64,000 nucleotides of DNA. Source: Timonella sp031979385 (GTDB taxonomy: Bacteria > Actinomycetota > Actinomycetes > Actinomycetales > Cellulomonadaceae). Both the position numbers and the translations under genes were made by a program. Numbering within the stretch: position 1 is the stretch's first letter; each line of letters opens with the position of its first letter. Shown here piece by piece: positions 43,655-53,214 of this stretch. Where the stretch lies: the NCBI GenBank assembly GCA_031979385.1, contig DALZEF010000006.1, positions 96,263 to 160,262 of the forward strand, given 5' to 3'. A model generated the notes under the pieces. That model had not been told where the DNA came from and did no database searches. It saw only the letters and a list, made by a program, of their open reading frames with translations.

Positions 43655-43841
43655 AGGTACAACCCTACGGTTACACAAGCCCGCTTGCCTAACCTACAGT
43701 TGTGTTGATGACCCGTATGGTGGTTTTCCGGAATCAGGGTTCTTTTTCTTGGTAGGTGTTACCGCAAAATCACCATGTTGCCCGAGTACGCGATGAACAG
43801 ATGCACCGGAACCTGCGGCACGAACAAGTAGGCTGGGACCC

Positions 43842-44582
43842 ATGCGTGACTCTGTTCCACCCAATCATCTGGGGTTGCCCCACACCGCTCCGAACCCTGC
43901 ACTACCCACCCCTGGCGAGGCCTTCGCCGACCACACCTTCGATGCGGTGCTGTTCGACATGGACGGCACCCTCATCAACTCGATCCCCATCACCGAACGA
44001 TGCTGGGGCATTTGGATGCAGGAGTACGGTTTCCCTGCAGACCATTTCCACCAGTTCCACGGAACACCCGCCAAGGCTATCGCAGAGCAACTCCTCCCCG
44101 AGGAGGAGTGGGAGCGCGGTTTCCAACGCATCGTTGACCTTGAGATGAACGAGACCGACGGCATCATCGTGCTGCCGGGCACGACCGACGCATTGGCCGC
44201 GATCCCACCACAGGCCCGTGCAATCGTCACCTCCTGCACTCGAGGTCTGGCACTCCTGCGCCTGAACGTGACGGGCCTCGATATGCCCACCCTCGTGTGT
44301 GCGGATGACGTTGAGCGCGGCAAACCCTATCCAGACCCGTACCTTCGCGGTGCCCAACTGCTCGGCGTTGACCCGAGTCGCTGCCTGGTGGTTGAGGATG
44401 CGCCCTCTGGCCTACGCGCGGGACGAGTCGCAGGAGCCAAAACCATCGCGGTTCCCGGAACCAACGCCTTGGAGGACCTCGACGCCGACGCATACGCTCA
44501 AGGACTCGACCGCATCGAGTTCGTGTGGGATATGTCCGCGAAGCAGATCACAGTCCGCGACCGCATGGCCGGAACCAACTGA
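43842..44582 (+). CDS. HAD-superfamily phosphatase (beta-phosphoglucomutase/sugar phosphatase type)
   Basis: A 246-residue cytoplasmic hydrolase. After about 30 linker residues, motif I FDMDGTLINS carries nucleophile Asp39 and Asp41. An alpha-helical cap (about 50-120) follows. Motif II is IVTSCT, motif III GKPYPDPYL and motif IV VVEDAPSGLRAG, with the acidic pair. The subclass is close to glycerol-3-phosphatase/2-deoxyglucose-6-phosphatase. The substrate is not determinable. It is divergent from tmk and ends at a long hairpin shared with the convergent oxidoreductase gene. Confidence 0.88.
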   Translation: MRDSVPPNHLGLPHTAPNPALPTPGEAFADHTFDAVLFDMDGTLINSIPITERCWGIWMQEYGFPADHFHQFHGTPAKAIAEQLLPEEEWERGFQRIVDLEMNETDGIIVLPGTTDALAAIPPQARAIVTSCTRGLALLRLNVTGLDMPTLVCADDVERGKPYPDPYLRGAQLLGVDPSRCLVVEDAPSGLRAGRVAGAKTIAVPGTNALEDLDADAYAQGLDRIEFVWDMSAKQITVRDRMAGTN

Positions 44583-44644
44583 CTGACCCGACTGCTCGTC
44601 GGCAATGAAACCGACAGCGCAGAGCCGCTCGATACCACGCGGCA

Positions 44645-44683
44645 GGGGCAGTGGCCCGCAGAGCACCTGCGGGCCACTGCCCC
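44645..44683. terminator. Perfect 17-bp hairpin between convergent genes
   Basis: Arms 44645-44661 and 44667-44683 are exact inverted repeats with a 5-base loop, located between the HAD phosphatase and the Gfo/Idh oxidoreductase genes. There is no T-run, but stem strength and position support termination in both directions. Confidence 0.75.
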
Positions 44684-44700
44684 TCACACTGATCAACCGA

Positions 44701-45747
44701 TCATTCGCCCGGGTAACGCACACCCACCTGGGCCCGGATCTCGTCCATGGACTCGATCAGATCGAGCGTGTTCTGCCAGGTCATCCGCTCGGATTCGAGT
44801 TTTCCCGCGGTGACGCAGCGGGCCACCTCAGCGGCCTCGAACTCCAGGCCGCGAATCTCGTCGCGCTCGTAGCGTGACGTGGAGCCGTCATACCCAACCA
44901 CCGTGAAGGCGCTCGGGGCGTAGAACGCGCCCTCGATGTCGATGCGGCCCTTGGAACCGACAATCGACGCGGTCGTGGGGGTCTGACCCCACAGGGTCGT
45001 GTGCAGGGACGCGCGCACGCCGTCCGCGTACTCGAAGATGATCGCGATCTGTCCGTCCACGCCGGTCTGGGTCAACGCGCCGCTGGCCACAATCTTGTCG
45101 GGAGTTCCCAGAAGGTCGTGCGCGAACGCAACGGGATATACGCCAAGGTCGAGCAGCGCACCGCCCGCGAGTTCCGGGGCGAACAGTCGGTGCTGCGGGT
45201 TGAACGGGAAGTACTGTCCGTGATCGGCAAGAATCGTTGTCACCTCGCCGATCGTGCCGTTCGCGACGACGTCGCGCACCGCTGCGACATGCGGCAGGTG
45301 GCGCGTCCACATCGCCTCCATCACGAACACGCCCTGTGCGCGGGCCGCGTCGAGTACCTCGCGGGCCTCCGCTGCGTTTCGGGTAAACGCCTTCTCGACG
45401 AGCACATGTTTTCCAGCATTAATGGCCAGCAGAGCGTGGTCGCGGTGGTGCGAGTGGGGCGTCCCGATGTACACGACATCGATGTCTGGGTCGCGCACCA
45501 GATCCTCATACGAGGTGTAGATGGTGGTGTCTGCGTCCGTACCAATGTTCTCGGCGATGAACGCGCGGGCTTTTTCTTCGTCGCGGGAGCCGACCGCAGC
45601 AATCACGGACGAAGTGAAGTTGGTGACGCACTTGGCGAATTCCCCAGAGATCCATCCTGCCCCGATGATGCCCCACTTCACGGCGGGTGCATCCATCGGC
45701 GACGGAGTGAGATGAGAGATCAGCGCTGATTCAATAGTGTTTCCCAT
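44701..45747 (-). CDS. Gfo/Idh/MocA-family oxidoreductase
   Basis: A 348-residue NAD(P)-dependent sugar- or dihydrodiol-type dehydrogenase. The start is ATG 45747 (MGNTIESALISHL). The N-terminal Rossmann fold has WGIIGAGWISGEFA. The EKAFTRN block holds the Glu-Lys pair typical of the family. The C-terminal domain has GGALLDLGVYPVAFAHDLLG. The nearest kind is trans-1,2-dihydrodiol dehydrogenase-like, but the substrate is unknown. It is followed by the HAD gene across the 44645 hairpin, and its start is 55 bp downstream of the nitroreductase gene on the same strand, so these two may be co-transcribed. Confidence 0.85.
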   Translation of the reverse strand: MGNTIESALISHLTPSPMDAPAVKWGIIGAGWISGEFAKCVTNFTSSVIAAVGSRDEEKARAFIAENIGTDADTTIYTSYEDLVRDPDIDVVYIGTPHSHHRDHALLAINAGKHVLVEKAFTRNAAEAREVLDAARAQGVFVMEAMWTRHLPHVAAVRDVVANGTIGEVTTILADHGQYFPFNPQHRLFAPELAGGALLDLGVYPVAFAHDLLGTPDKIVASGALTQTGVDGQIAIIFEYADGVRASLHTTLWGQTPTTASIVGSKGRIDIEGAFYAPSAFTVVGYDGSTSRYERDEIRGLEFEAAEVARCVTAGKLESERMTWQNTLDLIESMDEIRAQVGVRYPGE

Positions 45748-45801
45748 AACCCCAACCGTACGCCCAACGCACACGAGTTGGGGTTATGCCATGCGGATGA
45801 A

Positions 45802-46413
45802 CTAAAGGGTACGGACCGCGATCTCTGGGTCGAGACGTCCTCCGCGTGGGCGGAACGCGTCCTGGGCCGGGTAGCCGACGTTGACCACGAGGAAGGCCTT
45901 ATGCCCGTTGTCAGCGTTGAAGTGCTCATCGATCTTGGCGGCGTTGAACCCACCCATTGGACCCGCTGCCAGGCCCAATGCTCGTATCGCAAGGATGAAG
46001 TACCCCGCTTGGATGTGTGCATTGTTGTTCGCCATCTTCGCGGCGGCTTCCGGGTTCGACTCGAAGAATGCCCTACGTTCCTCAGCCCATGGTGCGAAGG
46101 TGCCGAAGTGTTCAAACCAGTTGGTGTCCGCGGACAGGATCGCCACGAGTGGCGCAGCGGCGGTCTTGTCCTTGTTGCCGTCGTTCATTGCGTCCACAAG
46201 CGCCCCACGAGCCTGCGGCGAACGCACCCAGGTGATTCGCAACGGCTGGTTGTTCATCGAGGTTGGCGCCCACTTGATGAGTTCATACACCTGGTCCGCG
46301 AGTTCCTGGCTGACCTCCTCATCCGTGAACGCGTGCGCGGTGTGCGCTTCGTTGAACAGTAGGGCCAGTTGGTCTTCCGTGAGCGAGGCGAGTGTCTGTG
46401 ATGCGAACGTCAT
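45802..46413 (-). CDS. Nitroreductase-family protein, malonic semialdehyde reductase (RutE/HadB) type
   Basis: A 203-residue FMN-dependent reductase. Typical of the RutE-like subgroup are the start SLTEDQLALLFNEAHTAHAF, KWAPTSMNNQPLRITWVRSP (FMN phosphate contact), NAHIQAGYFILAIRALGLAAG and GGFNAAKIDEHF. RutE reduces malonic semialdehyde from uracil breakdown; here there are no rut genes around, so a general NAD(P)H-dependent oxidoreductase role is possible. On the minus strand after topA, from which it is separated by a terminator. Confidence 0.85.
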   Translation of the reverse strand: MTFASQTLASLTEDQLALLFNEAHTAHAFTDEEVSQELADQVYELIKWAPTSMNNQPLRITWVRSPQARGALVDAMNDGNKDKTAAAPLVAILSADTNWFEHFGTFAPWAEERRAFFESNPEAAAKMANNNAHIQAGYFILAIRALGLAAGPMGGFNAAKIDEHFNADNGHKAFLVVNVGYPAQDAFRPRGGRLDPEIAVRTL

Positions 46414-46455
46414 GATCTTCTTTCGTGTGTGGTGCTTCGGCGCGCGTGATAACGC

Positions 46456-46517
46456 AAAAACCGCCGCCCTTGTTCCACGTATCTCATGGCTCTGCCATGA
46501 GGGGAAGGGGGCGGCGG
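46456..46517 (-). terminator. Terminator after topA
   Basis: Outer stem CCGCCGCCC/GGGCGGCGG (46461-46469 with 46509-46517) encloses a second hairpin around the CTCATGGC/GCCATGAG pair. On the minus strand it ends in TTTTT, 25 bases after the topA stop. Confidence 0.85.
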
Positions 46518-46542
46518 CTCTGCCGGTTACTGCTGATGCGAC

Positions 46543-49347
46543 CTAGTCGTCGCTTGCGGCCTTCTTGACTGCGGTCTTGCGGGTTGTCGTCTTCTTAGCC
46601 GTGGTTGACTTCGCGGCGGTGGTTTTCGTAGCAGTGGTTTTCGTTGCCGCTGCCTTCTTCGTCGTGGTGGTCTTCTTCGCGGTTGATGCGCGAGTGGTCC
46701 GCTTAACCGGGCCTTTGGCGCGCTTTTCTGCGAGGAGTTCCACAGCCTGCTCGAACGTCACGTTGTCGACCGTCGCATCGCGTGGCAGCGTGCGGTTGGT
46801 TGTGCCATCCGTGACATACGGGCCGAAACGGCCGTCCTTGATGACCACTGGCTTTTCGGAGGTGGGGTCAATGCCCAACTCGCGTAGTGGAGCGGACGCG
46901 GTTGCGCCACGGCCACGCTTTGGCTGCTTGTAGATCTCCAGGGCTTCCTCAAGCGTGATCGTGAGCAGTTTCTCTTCGCTGTCGATCGTGCGCGAGTCGG
47001 TCCCCTTCTTCAGGTACGGTCCGTAGCGGCCGTTCTGCGCGGTGATCTCGGTGTCGCTCTCGGGGTCAACGCCCACCACGCGTGGCAGGGACAGCAGTTT
47101 CAGCGCGTCTTCGAGCGTGATGGTGCTCAGCGACTGCGATTTGAACAGCGACGCGGTGCGTGGTTTAGGAAGTGCGGCCTTTGCCTTCTTCTTGGCTGCG
47201 GCGCTCATCCCCTCATCGAACTCTGGCTCAGGGATCACCTCGGTGACGTATGGGCCGAATCGTCCGGCCTTCGCAACGATCTGGTGTCCAGAGACGGGGT
47301 CGGTTCCGAGTGCAACGTCGCCGTCGCCCTGGGTTTCGATCAGTTCACGAGCCTTCTCAACGGTCAGCTCGTCTGGCGCAACGTCGTCTGGCACCGAGGC
47401 ACGAGGCGGGTTCTGGCCCTCTTCGACCGGCTTCGACAGGTCCTCGATGTATGGGCCATAACGCCCTACGCGCAGGAACAATCCCTCACCGATCTCAACC
47501 GTGTTGATGTCGCGGGCGTCAATCTCGCCGAGGTTCTCAACGAGTTCCTTCAGGCCATCGTTCTCTGCCGCATCGCCGCCAAAGTAGAACCGGGTCAGCC
47601 ATGCCGTACGGTCAGTCTCCCCCGATGCGATCTCGTCCAGATCGGATTCCATCTCCGCAGTGAAGTCATAGTCGATCAGTTGGGAGAAGTGGTCTTCGAG
47701 CAGCCGGATCACGGCAAATGCAAGCCACGACGGCACGAGCGCCTGGCCACGGTTATGCACGTATCCGCGGTCCTGAATCGTGGAGATTGTTGCCGCGTAG
47801 GTTGATGGACGTCCGATCCCGCGTTCTTCGAGGGCCTTCACGAGCGAGGCCTCCGTGTAGCGCGGTGGCGCGGACGTGGTGTGACCGTCTGCGGTCAGGT
47901 CGGCAGCCGCAAGCGCATCGCCCTGCTCCATCTGTGGTAGACGGGCGTCGCCCTTGCCGTCCTCAGCGTAGCGTTCGGTGTCCCGGCCCTCCTCATATGC
48001 GGCGAGGAATCCGCGGAACGTGATGACGGTTCCAGAGGCGCCGAACACGGCTTCACGGCCGTTTGCGGCCACCTGGATGCGTACCGTTGCGGTCGAACCG
48101 CGGGCATCAGCCATCTGCGATGCGACCGTACGCTTCCAGATCAGTTCATAGAGTTTGAACTGTTCGCCGGACAGCGAGTTCGCCACCTGCGCTGGGGTGC
48201 GGAATGAGTCTCCAGCAGGGCGGATTGCCTCGTGCGCCTCCTGAGCGCCCTTGGCCTTGGATGCATAGTGACGTGGCTTGTCGGGAACGAACTCGGAGCC
48301 GTACAGCTCCGCTGCCTGCCTGCGCGCCGCAGAAATCGCCTGGGTCGAGAGCGCCGACGAGTCGGTACGCATGTAGGTGATGTAACCGTTCTCGTACAGG
48401 GTCTGCGCCACGCGCATCGTCTGCTTCGAGGACATGCGCAGTTTGCGGGACGCCTCCTGCTGCAACGTCGACGTGGTGAACGGTGCCGCTGGGCGACGCG
48501 TGTATGGCTTGGTGTCAAGTGAAAGAACTTCTCCGCCATGCCCGTCAAGCGCTGACACGAGTTCCTGGGCCGCAGACTCGTCCAGGTGAGCTACGTTCTT
48601 CGCGGTCAGCTCACCCGCGTCGTTGAAGTCGCGGCCGGTAGCCACACGTTGTCCATCAACCTGGGTGATCTTCGCATTAAATGAGGAACCCGCGTCCGCG
48701 CCGCTCAGAGCAGTGAAGGTTGCAGAGATGTCCCAGTAGTTCGCAGGGACGAAAGCCATGCGTTCGCGTTCACGCTCAACAATCAGGCGAGTGGCAACCG
48801 ACTGCACGCGGCCAGCGGACAGACCCTGACGGACCTTGCGCCACAGCACCGGCGACACCTCGTAGCCGTAGAGGCGGTCGAGGATGCGGCGGGTCTCCTG
48901 GGCATCGACAAGACGCTCGTCGAGATCACGCGTGTTTTCGAGGGCACGCTGAATCGCCTCCTTGGTGATCTCATGGAACACCATGCGCTTCACTGGGACC
49001 TTGGGGCGTAGCGCCTCGAGGAGGTGCCAGGCGATTGCCTCGCCCTCACGGTCCTCATCGGTTGCGAGATACAGTTCATCCGCGTCCTTGAGGAGGCGCT
49101 TTAACTCGGTGACCTTCTTCTTCTTGTCCGGGTAGATGTCGTAGTACGGGGTGAACCCGTTCTCAACGTCAACCGCGAACTTTCCGTATGGTCCCTTTTT
49201 CATATCCGCAGGGAGCTCAGATGGCTGCGGCAGGTCACGGATGTGGCCAACACTCGCTTCCACTTCATAGTCATCGCCAAGATAGTTGGCAATCGTGCGT
49301 GCCTTTGCGGGCGACTCCACGATGACGAGCTTACGTCCAGAGGACAT
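46543..49347 (-). CDS. topA: DNA topoisomerase I (type IA)
   Basis: Relaxes negative supercoils. The 934-residue protein has the TOPRIM domain with IVESPAKA and ATDEDREGEAIAWH (about 95-108) and the catalytic tyrosine Tyr325 in YITYMRTDSSAL. No zinc-finger domains follow; instead there are several topoisomerase C-terminal repeats (about 640-870), recognisable by four FGPYV/YGPYL units. The tail (about 885-934) is rich in Lys, Thr and Ala, as in mycobacterial TopA where the basic tail helps processivity. Start ATG 49347. The terminator at 46456 follows. Confidence 0.97.
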   Translation of the reverse strand: MSSGRKLVIVESPAKARTIANYLGDDYEVEASVGHIRDLPQPSELPADMKKGPYGKFAVDVENGFTPYYDIYPDKKKKVTELKRLLKDADELYLATDEDREGEAIAWHLLEALRPKVPVKRMVFHEITKEAIQRALENTRDLDERLVDAQETRRILDRLYGYEVSPVLWRKVRQGLSAGRVQSVATRLIVERERERMAFVPANYWDISATFTALSGADAGSSFNAKITQVDGQRVATGRDFNDAGELTAKNVAHLDESAAQELVSALDGHGGEVLSLDTKPYTRRPAAPFTTSTLQQEASRKLRMSSKQTMRVAQTLYENGYITYMRTDSSALSTQAISAARRQAAELYGSEFVPDKPRHYASKAKGAQEAHEAIRPAGDSFRTPAQVANSLSGEQFKLYELIWKRTVASQMADARGSTATVRIQVAANGREAVFGASGTVITFRGFLAAYEEGRDTERYAEDGKGDARLPQMEQGDALAAADLTADGHTTSAPPRYTEASLVKALEERGIGRPSTYAATISTIQDRGYVHNRGQALVPSWLAFAVIRLLEDHFSQLIDYDFTAEMESDLDEIASGETDRTAWLTRFYFGGDAAENDGLKELVENLGEIDARDINTVEIGEGLFLRVGRYGPYIEDLSKPVEEGQNPPRASVPDDVAPDELTVEKARELIETQGDGDVALGTDPVSGHQIVAKAGRFGPYVTEVIPEPEFDEGMSAAAKKKAKAALPKPRTASLFKSQSLSTITLEDALKLLSLPRVVGVDPESDTEITAQNGRYGPYLKKGTDSRTIDSEEKLLTITLEEALEIYKQPKRGRGATASAPLRELGIDPTSEKPVVIKDGRFGPYVTDGTTNRTLPRDATVDNVTFEQAVELLAEKRAKGPVKRTTRASTAKKTTTTKKAAATKTTATKTTAAKSTTAKKTTTRKTAVKKAASDD

Positions 49348-49465
49348 GAACGATCCTGCTTCCAGTAAAAGTATTGTTCGGTGCCCTGCTCTGAACTTCG
49401 AGCGGGCATGCTTTGGTCAATATATAGCCAAACAACGTATCAGTTCGACCACAAGCACATTGAGA

Positions 49466-50350
49466 TTAGCGCATTCGGGCAACTGCTTGCCTCATGATCA
49501 GACTAGCCGCACACACCGCGATGCTCGTGGAGAGTACCGCGAACGACGCCCCGAGGAAGGCCTCCCGTTCAAGAGTCGCCGCTGCTAGTTCTAGGTTTTT
49601 CCAGTGCGTGAACGCACCTCCAAGATAGTGGTACGCCGCTGCCGCACACACCAGTGTTGCAAGCACCATAGTTACCGAGACAATGATAGTGGCTGTATTC
49701 ATCGGGCGACGTTCAACGGGTTCATCATCGGGAAGCCTTGACAACGCACAGATCCCCAACGCCCACGCACCGCACACGAGGACCGCCGCGACGACGTCTG
49801 AGGGTCGGTGCCACTGGCCGACAAGCGTTGAGACTCCAGTCGCGGTCGTATAGATCGCGCCAGCCACCGCTGCCCAAGGTCGCCAGACTCGGGGAACCAC
49901 AAGAAGAAGGGCAAGGGACACACTCGCGGCAGCGGTCGTATGTCCAGACGGCAACGAGTTACCAGGGGCCCACACCACGCCGAAGTCAGGGCGGTCGAGC
50001 ACGATCTTCTTCAACACCTGAGTGGTTACATTTGCCCCCACGATGAGCGTGACTGCCTGTATGGCAAGCCACCATCGCTTACGGAGCAGTGCGATCGTGC
50101 CCACCACGATAATCGCGCCACCAATGTATACAGTCGAAACAACGTCAAGGATCGGCCCGGCAAGCCACCACAGTTCGCCTTTGAGGCCATACGATCCCTT
50201 GAATGCGATGTCATCGATGACCTGGCCCCGCTCGGTATTGACGAAGACCTGCCACACGTAGAGCGCCAACAACAACGCAAAGACTCCCCCAATGAGGGAC
50301 ACCGCCCGCACAAGTACGTGCGAGACTTGGAATCTTGTTTTTTCGACCAC
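49466..50350 (-). CDS. PAP2-family membrane phosphatase
   Basis: A 294-residue membrane protein with about six helices (GTG start 50350). The phosphatase motifs are VLDRPDF, PSGHTTAAASVSLA with the catalytic His of motif 2, and HRPSDVVAAVL with the HxxxD of motif 3. In motif 3 the usual Arg after Ser is Thr (STLVGQWH). The family removes phosphate from lipids such as undecaprenyl-PP or phosphatidate. It is divergent from the two-component system, across a 313-bp region holding a 69-bp palindrome. Confidence 0.87.
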   Translation of the reverse strand: MVEKTRFQVSHVLVRAVSLIGGVFALLLALYVWQVFVNTERGQVIDDIAFKGSYGLKGELWWLAGPILDVVSTVYIGGAIIVVGTIALLRKRWWLAIQAVTLIVGANVTTQVLKKIVLDRPDFGVVWAPGNSLPSGHTTAAASVSLALLLVVPRVWRPWAAVAGAIYTTATGVSTLVGQWHRPSDVVAAVLVCGAWALGICALSRLPDDEPVERRPMNTATIIVSVTMVLATLVCAAAAYHYLGGAFTHWKNLELAAATLEREAFLGASFAVLSTSIAVCAASLIMRQAVARMR

Positions 50351-50663
50351 CCATCTACGGTAATGCCTTGATGTGGAGGAACAGCAAAAATACTGGTGAC
50401 ATTCACCGGTTTATCCGCAGGGGAAGTACCCATACAGTGTTGCCGCGTTGCCGCGACTCAGGCGGATGGCGTTGGGATGTCTTGGATCACCCGCGCCTCG
50501 CACCAGACCACGGTTTTCTATGTTTCTCCCAATAATTTATTGGGAGAAACATAGAAAACCGTGGTCTGGTCCTAGGATCGCAGCGGAAAGCACTGCACCC
50601 ACTCACAGGAACCTCATAGGCTGAGCACAAGAAAAAGAAATCGCCGGCCGTCATTATTGAGGT
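50351..50663. other. Divergent intergenic region PAP2/response regulator
   Basis: A 313-bp region between divergent genes whose main feature is the palindrome listed separately at 50502-50570. I could not place promoters with confidence, and no small gene is convincing; ORFs across the palindrome just read both arms. Confidence 0.5.
50502..50570. repeat. 69-bp perfect palindrome with 34-bp arms
   Basis: Bases 50502-50535 and 50537-50570 are exact inverted repeats with a single central base (50536). The arms begin ACCAGACCACGG and end CCCAATAA. It could extrude as a cruciform or, as RNA, fold with the two arms fully paired. It is outside any gene and not followed by a T-run. Confidence 0.95.
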
Positions 50664-51413
50664 ATGGCATCGCACTCCACACCAGCAGGTCTCCCCCGAC
50701 TCACCCGCCCAGACGGCTCTCCCGTTCGCGCCCTCGTCGTAGACGATGAGCCGAACCTCGCCGAACTCCTCACCGCAGCGCTACGCTACGAGGGTTGGGA
50801 AATCTCGACGGCGCTCAATGGCCAGACAGCCTTGAAACTCGCCCGTGAGGAAAAACCAGACATCATCGTGCTTGACATCATGCTCCCTGACATCAGCGGG
50901 CTCGAAGTCCTCAAGCGCATCCGACAGTTCCTCCCATCCGTTCCGGTCCTGTTCCTGACAGCGAAGGATGCGGTCGCTGACCGGGTTCAAGGACTCACCG
51001 TCGGCGGAGACGACTACGTCACCAAACCATTTAGCCTCGAAGAGGTCGTAGCCCGTCTGCGTGCATTACTGCGCAGGTCTGGTGTAGAGGCAGAGAGTAC
51101 TGAGTCAGTGCTGATCGTCGGCGATCTGGTACTCGACGAGGACTCACACGAGGTATCACGCGGCGGCGAGGAAATCAGCTTGACCGCGACAGAGTTCGAA
51201 TTGCTCAGATTCCTCATGCGCAACGCGCGCCGAGTCGTGTCCAAGGCACAGATCCTTGATCGGGTATGGCAGTACGACTTCGGCGGTCAGGCCAACATCG
51301 TTGAACTGTACATCTCGTATCTGCGCCGCAAGATTGACCGCGGTCGATCGCCAATGATCCATACGCTGCGCGGCGTTGGATACGTGCTCAAACCTGCGGC
51401 GGACGACCAATGA
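50664..51413 (+). CDS. OmpR/PhoB-family response regulator
   Basis: A 249-residue regulator. The receiver domain (about 22-140) has acidic pair DDE (about 27-29), phospho-acceptor Asp71 in LDIMLPD, the Thr of FLTAKD and Lys121 in VTKPF. The winged-helix Trans_reg_C domain (about 150-245) has LTATEFELLRFLMRN and LYISYLRRKID. Its stop overlaps the start of the histidine kinase by four bases (ATGA 51410-51413), so the pair is co-translated. The target genes are not known; the divergent PAP2 gene and the palindrome in between are candidates. Confidence 0.94.
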   Translation: MASHSTPAGLPRLTRPDGSPVRALVVDDEPNLAELLTAALRYEGWEISTALNGQTALKLAREEKPDIIVLDIMLPDISGLEVLKRIRQFLPSVPVLFLTAKDAVADRVQGLTVGGDDYVTKPFSLEEVVARLRALLRRSGVEAESTESVLIVGDLVLDEDSHEVSRGGEEISLTATEFELLRFLMRNARRVVSKAQILDRVWQYDFGGQANIVELYISYLRRKIDRGRSPMIHTLRGVGYVLKPAADDQ

Positions 51414-52894
51414 CGTTGCGCCATCGCCTCGTGACATTGATCGTGACGGTGGTGCTCTTGGTTAGCACCACCATCGCGATCGTGCTTGCGCTTGCTCTGC
51501 GTGCGAATCTCTATGGCCAATTGGACGGTGAACTACGTTTGGCAAGCAACCGTGCGGTGAGTCGTCCCCTGCTTGAGGGTGGCTTCAATCGGACGGAGCC
51601 GGACTCCACGTCGGACCAGGAGGACGATGGCTCGGCGGCCCGACGTATCCCGCCCGGTCAAGCAGCCGGGACAATCACGATTACGTATCTCACGTCTGTT
51701 CTGGTAGATGCAGGCTATATCGATGAGTCAGGTACATATCAGACGCTCACGCTTGAGCAGTTTGAGGCTTTGGACGCGCTGCCGAATGACGGGCGGATCG
51801 CTGCGGTCAAAGTACCCGATCTGGGAACGTTCCATGCGATTTCGCAGGATAACCGGTCAGGGAACCGCACGATCACGGCGATGTCAACCGCGAGCGCAGG
51901 CGATTCCCTACGCGTTTTCGTGGGTGTGGAAGCCGTGTTGATCGTTGTGGCTGTTGGTGCGGCTGGATGGGCTGGAACCTTCTTCATTCGCCGTGCGCTA
52001 CGTCCTCTTGATGCAGTTGCCGCAACAGCCACCCAGGTCTCGGAACTTCCTCTGGCGCAGGGTGAGGTTGCGGAGTTGGTTCGGGTTCCGCAGGAACTCA
52101 CCGACGAGTCCACCGAGGTTGGGAAGGTCGGTGCGGCTTTGAACAGGATGCTCGGTCATGTCCAGGGTGCGCTGGCCGCACGCCACGAGTCCGAGACCCA
52201 GGTCCGGCAGTTTGTTGCGGACGCCTCCCATGAACTGCGCACGCCGCTCGCGTCCATCCGCGGATACGCCGAGTTGGTGCGTAGGTCCGGCGAGACGATT
52301 CCCGAGGGAGCAGGTCAGGCGCTGGGGCGGATCGAGTCTGAGTCGATTCGGATGTCTGGCCTGGTGGAGGACCTGCTGCTGCTCGCGCATTTGGATGCTG
52401 GCCGCGAACTCGCGCACGACACGGTTGATCTGTCGATGCTCGCGATCATGACGTTGTCCGATGCACATGCGGCAGGCCCGAACCACGTGTGGAACCTCGA
52501 CATTCCGGAGGAGCCGTGCGAGGTGATCGGCGACGAGGCGCGTCTGCAACAGGTTCTCGTCAATCTGCTGGCAAACTCCCGTGTGCACACTCCCGAGGGA
52601 ACGGAGGTGACGCTCGCGCTCACGCCACAGGATGACGGCGGCATGGTGATCAGTGTGTCGAACAACGGTCCGGAGATTCCGGCCGAACTGCGCAGTTCAC
52701 TGTTCCAGCGGTTCAGTCGTGGCGATACGTCTCGAAACCGCACCGGAGGATCGACCGGGCTCGGGTTGGCGATCGCTCAGGCGATCGTGACTGCGCACGG
52801 CGGCACGATCACGGTGGAGTCCTCACCCGAGCGGACGACCTTCTCGGTCGTGCTCTCTCCCGCCGGTTCTGTCCCGATCACAGAGGGCCCCTAG
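51410..52894 (+). CDS. Membrane sensor histidine kinase
   Basis: A 494-residue kinase. Membrane helix 1 (about 9-31) and helix 2 (about 168-193) enclose an extracytoplasmic sensor of about 135 residues with no known domain. A HAMP linker follows (about 194-250). The dimerisation domain has phospho-acceptor His274 in DASHELRTPLAS. The ATPase domain has the N-box NLLANSRVH, the G1 region and STGLGLAIAQAIV (G2). Its partner is the overlapping response regulator. The signal is unknown. It resembles the actinobacterial TrcS/TcrY kinases in layout. Confidence 0.94.
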   Translation: MTLRHRLVTLIVTVVLLVSTTIAIVLALALRANLYGQLDGELRLASNRAVSRPLLEGGFNRTEPDSTSDQEDDGSAARRIPPGQAAGTITITYLTSVLVDAGYIDESGTYQTLTLEQFEALDALPNDGRIAAVKVPDLGTFHAISQDNRSGNRTITAMSTASAGDSLRVFVGVEAVLIVVAVGAAGWAGTFFIRRALRPLDAVAATATQVSELPLAQGEVAELVRVPQELTDESTEVGKVGAALNRMLGHVQGALAARHESETQVRQFVADASHELRTPLASIRGYAELVRRSGETIPEGAGQALGRIESESIRMSGLVEDLLLLAHLDAGRELAHDTVDLSMLAIMTLSDAHAAGPNHVWNLDIPEEPCEVIGDEARLQQVLVNLLANSRVHTPEGTEVTLALTPQDDGGMVISVSNNGPEIPAELRSSLFQRFSRGDTSRNRTGGSTGLGLAIAQAIVTAHGGTITVESSPERTTFSVVLSPAGSVPITEGP

Positions 52895-52975
52895 AGCAGC
52901 ACCATATTGTGGATTGACGACGAATAGGCTGTGTTCCAGCTCTCGTCCACTCGTGCCCAACCCTAGACACCAGTC

Positions 52976-53044
52976 TCGGTGGGTTGTTTTTGGTCCGGGT
53001 GCGCACCTTTTATATGTGCACCCGGACCAAAAACAACCCACCGA
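52976..53044. repeat. Intergenic palindromic element, copy D (complete)
   Basis: Perfect 27-bp arms (52976-53002 and 53018-53044) around a 15-base AT-rich loop. The arms carry TCGGTGGGTTG, a T/A run, and GGTCCGGGTGC. It lies in the 320-bp gap 52895-53214 between the histidine kinase and the AI-2E gene. Of the copies in the window it is the most complete. Confidence 0.9.
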
Positions 53045-53148
53045 CCTCTAGCGCAGCGGCATAGGGGAATCACCTCGGAGGAAGCGATGCCCGCGGAGGG
53101 TGAGCTGACGTGGGAAGACGAGGGCTCGTCGCCAATAAAACCAACCAC

Positions 53149-53187
53149 TAAAAATTTCGGGCCACCCACTTCAGAAGCGGGTGGCCC
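53149..53187 (-). terminator. Terminator after the AI-2E-family gene
   Basis: 9-bp stem GGGCCACCC/GGGTGGCCC (53159-53167 with 53179-53187), followed on the minus strand by a T-run (bases 53150-53157). Confidence 0.8.
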
Positions 53188-53214
53188 AAAGACTATGAAC
53201 GCCGGAGAACGGCT

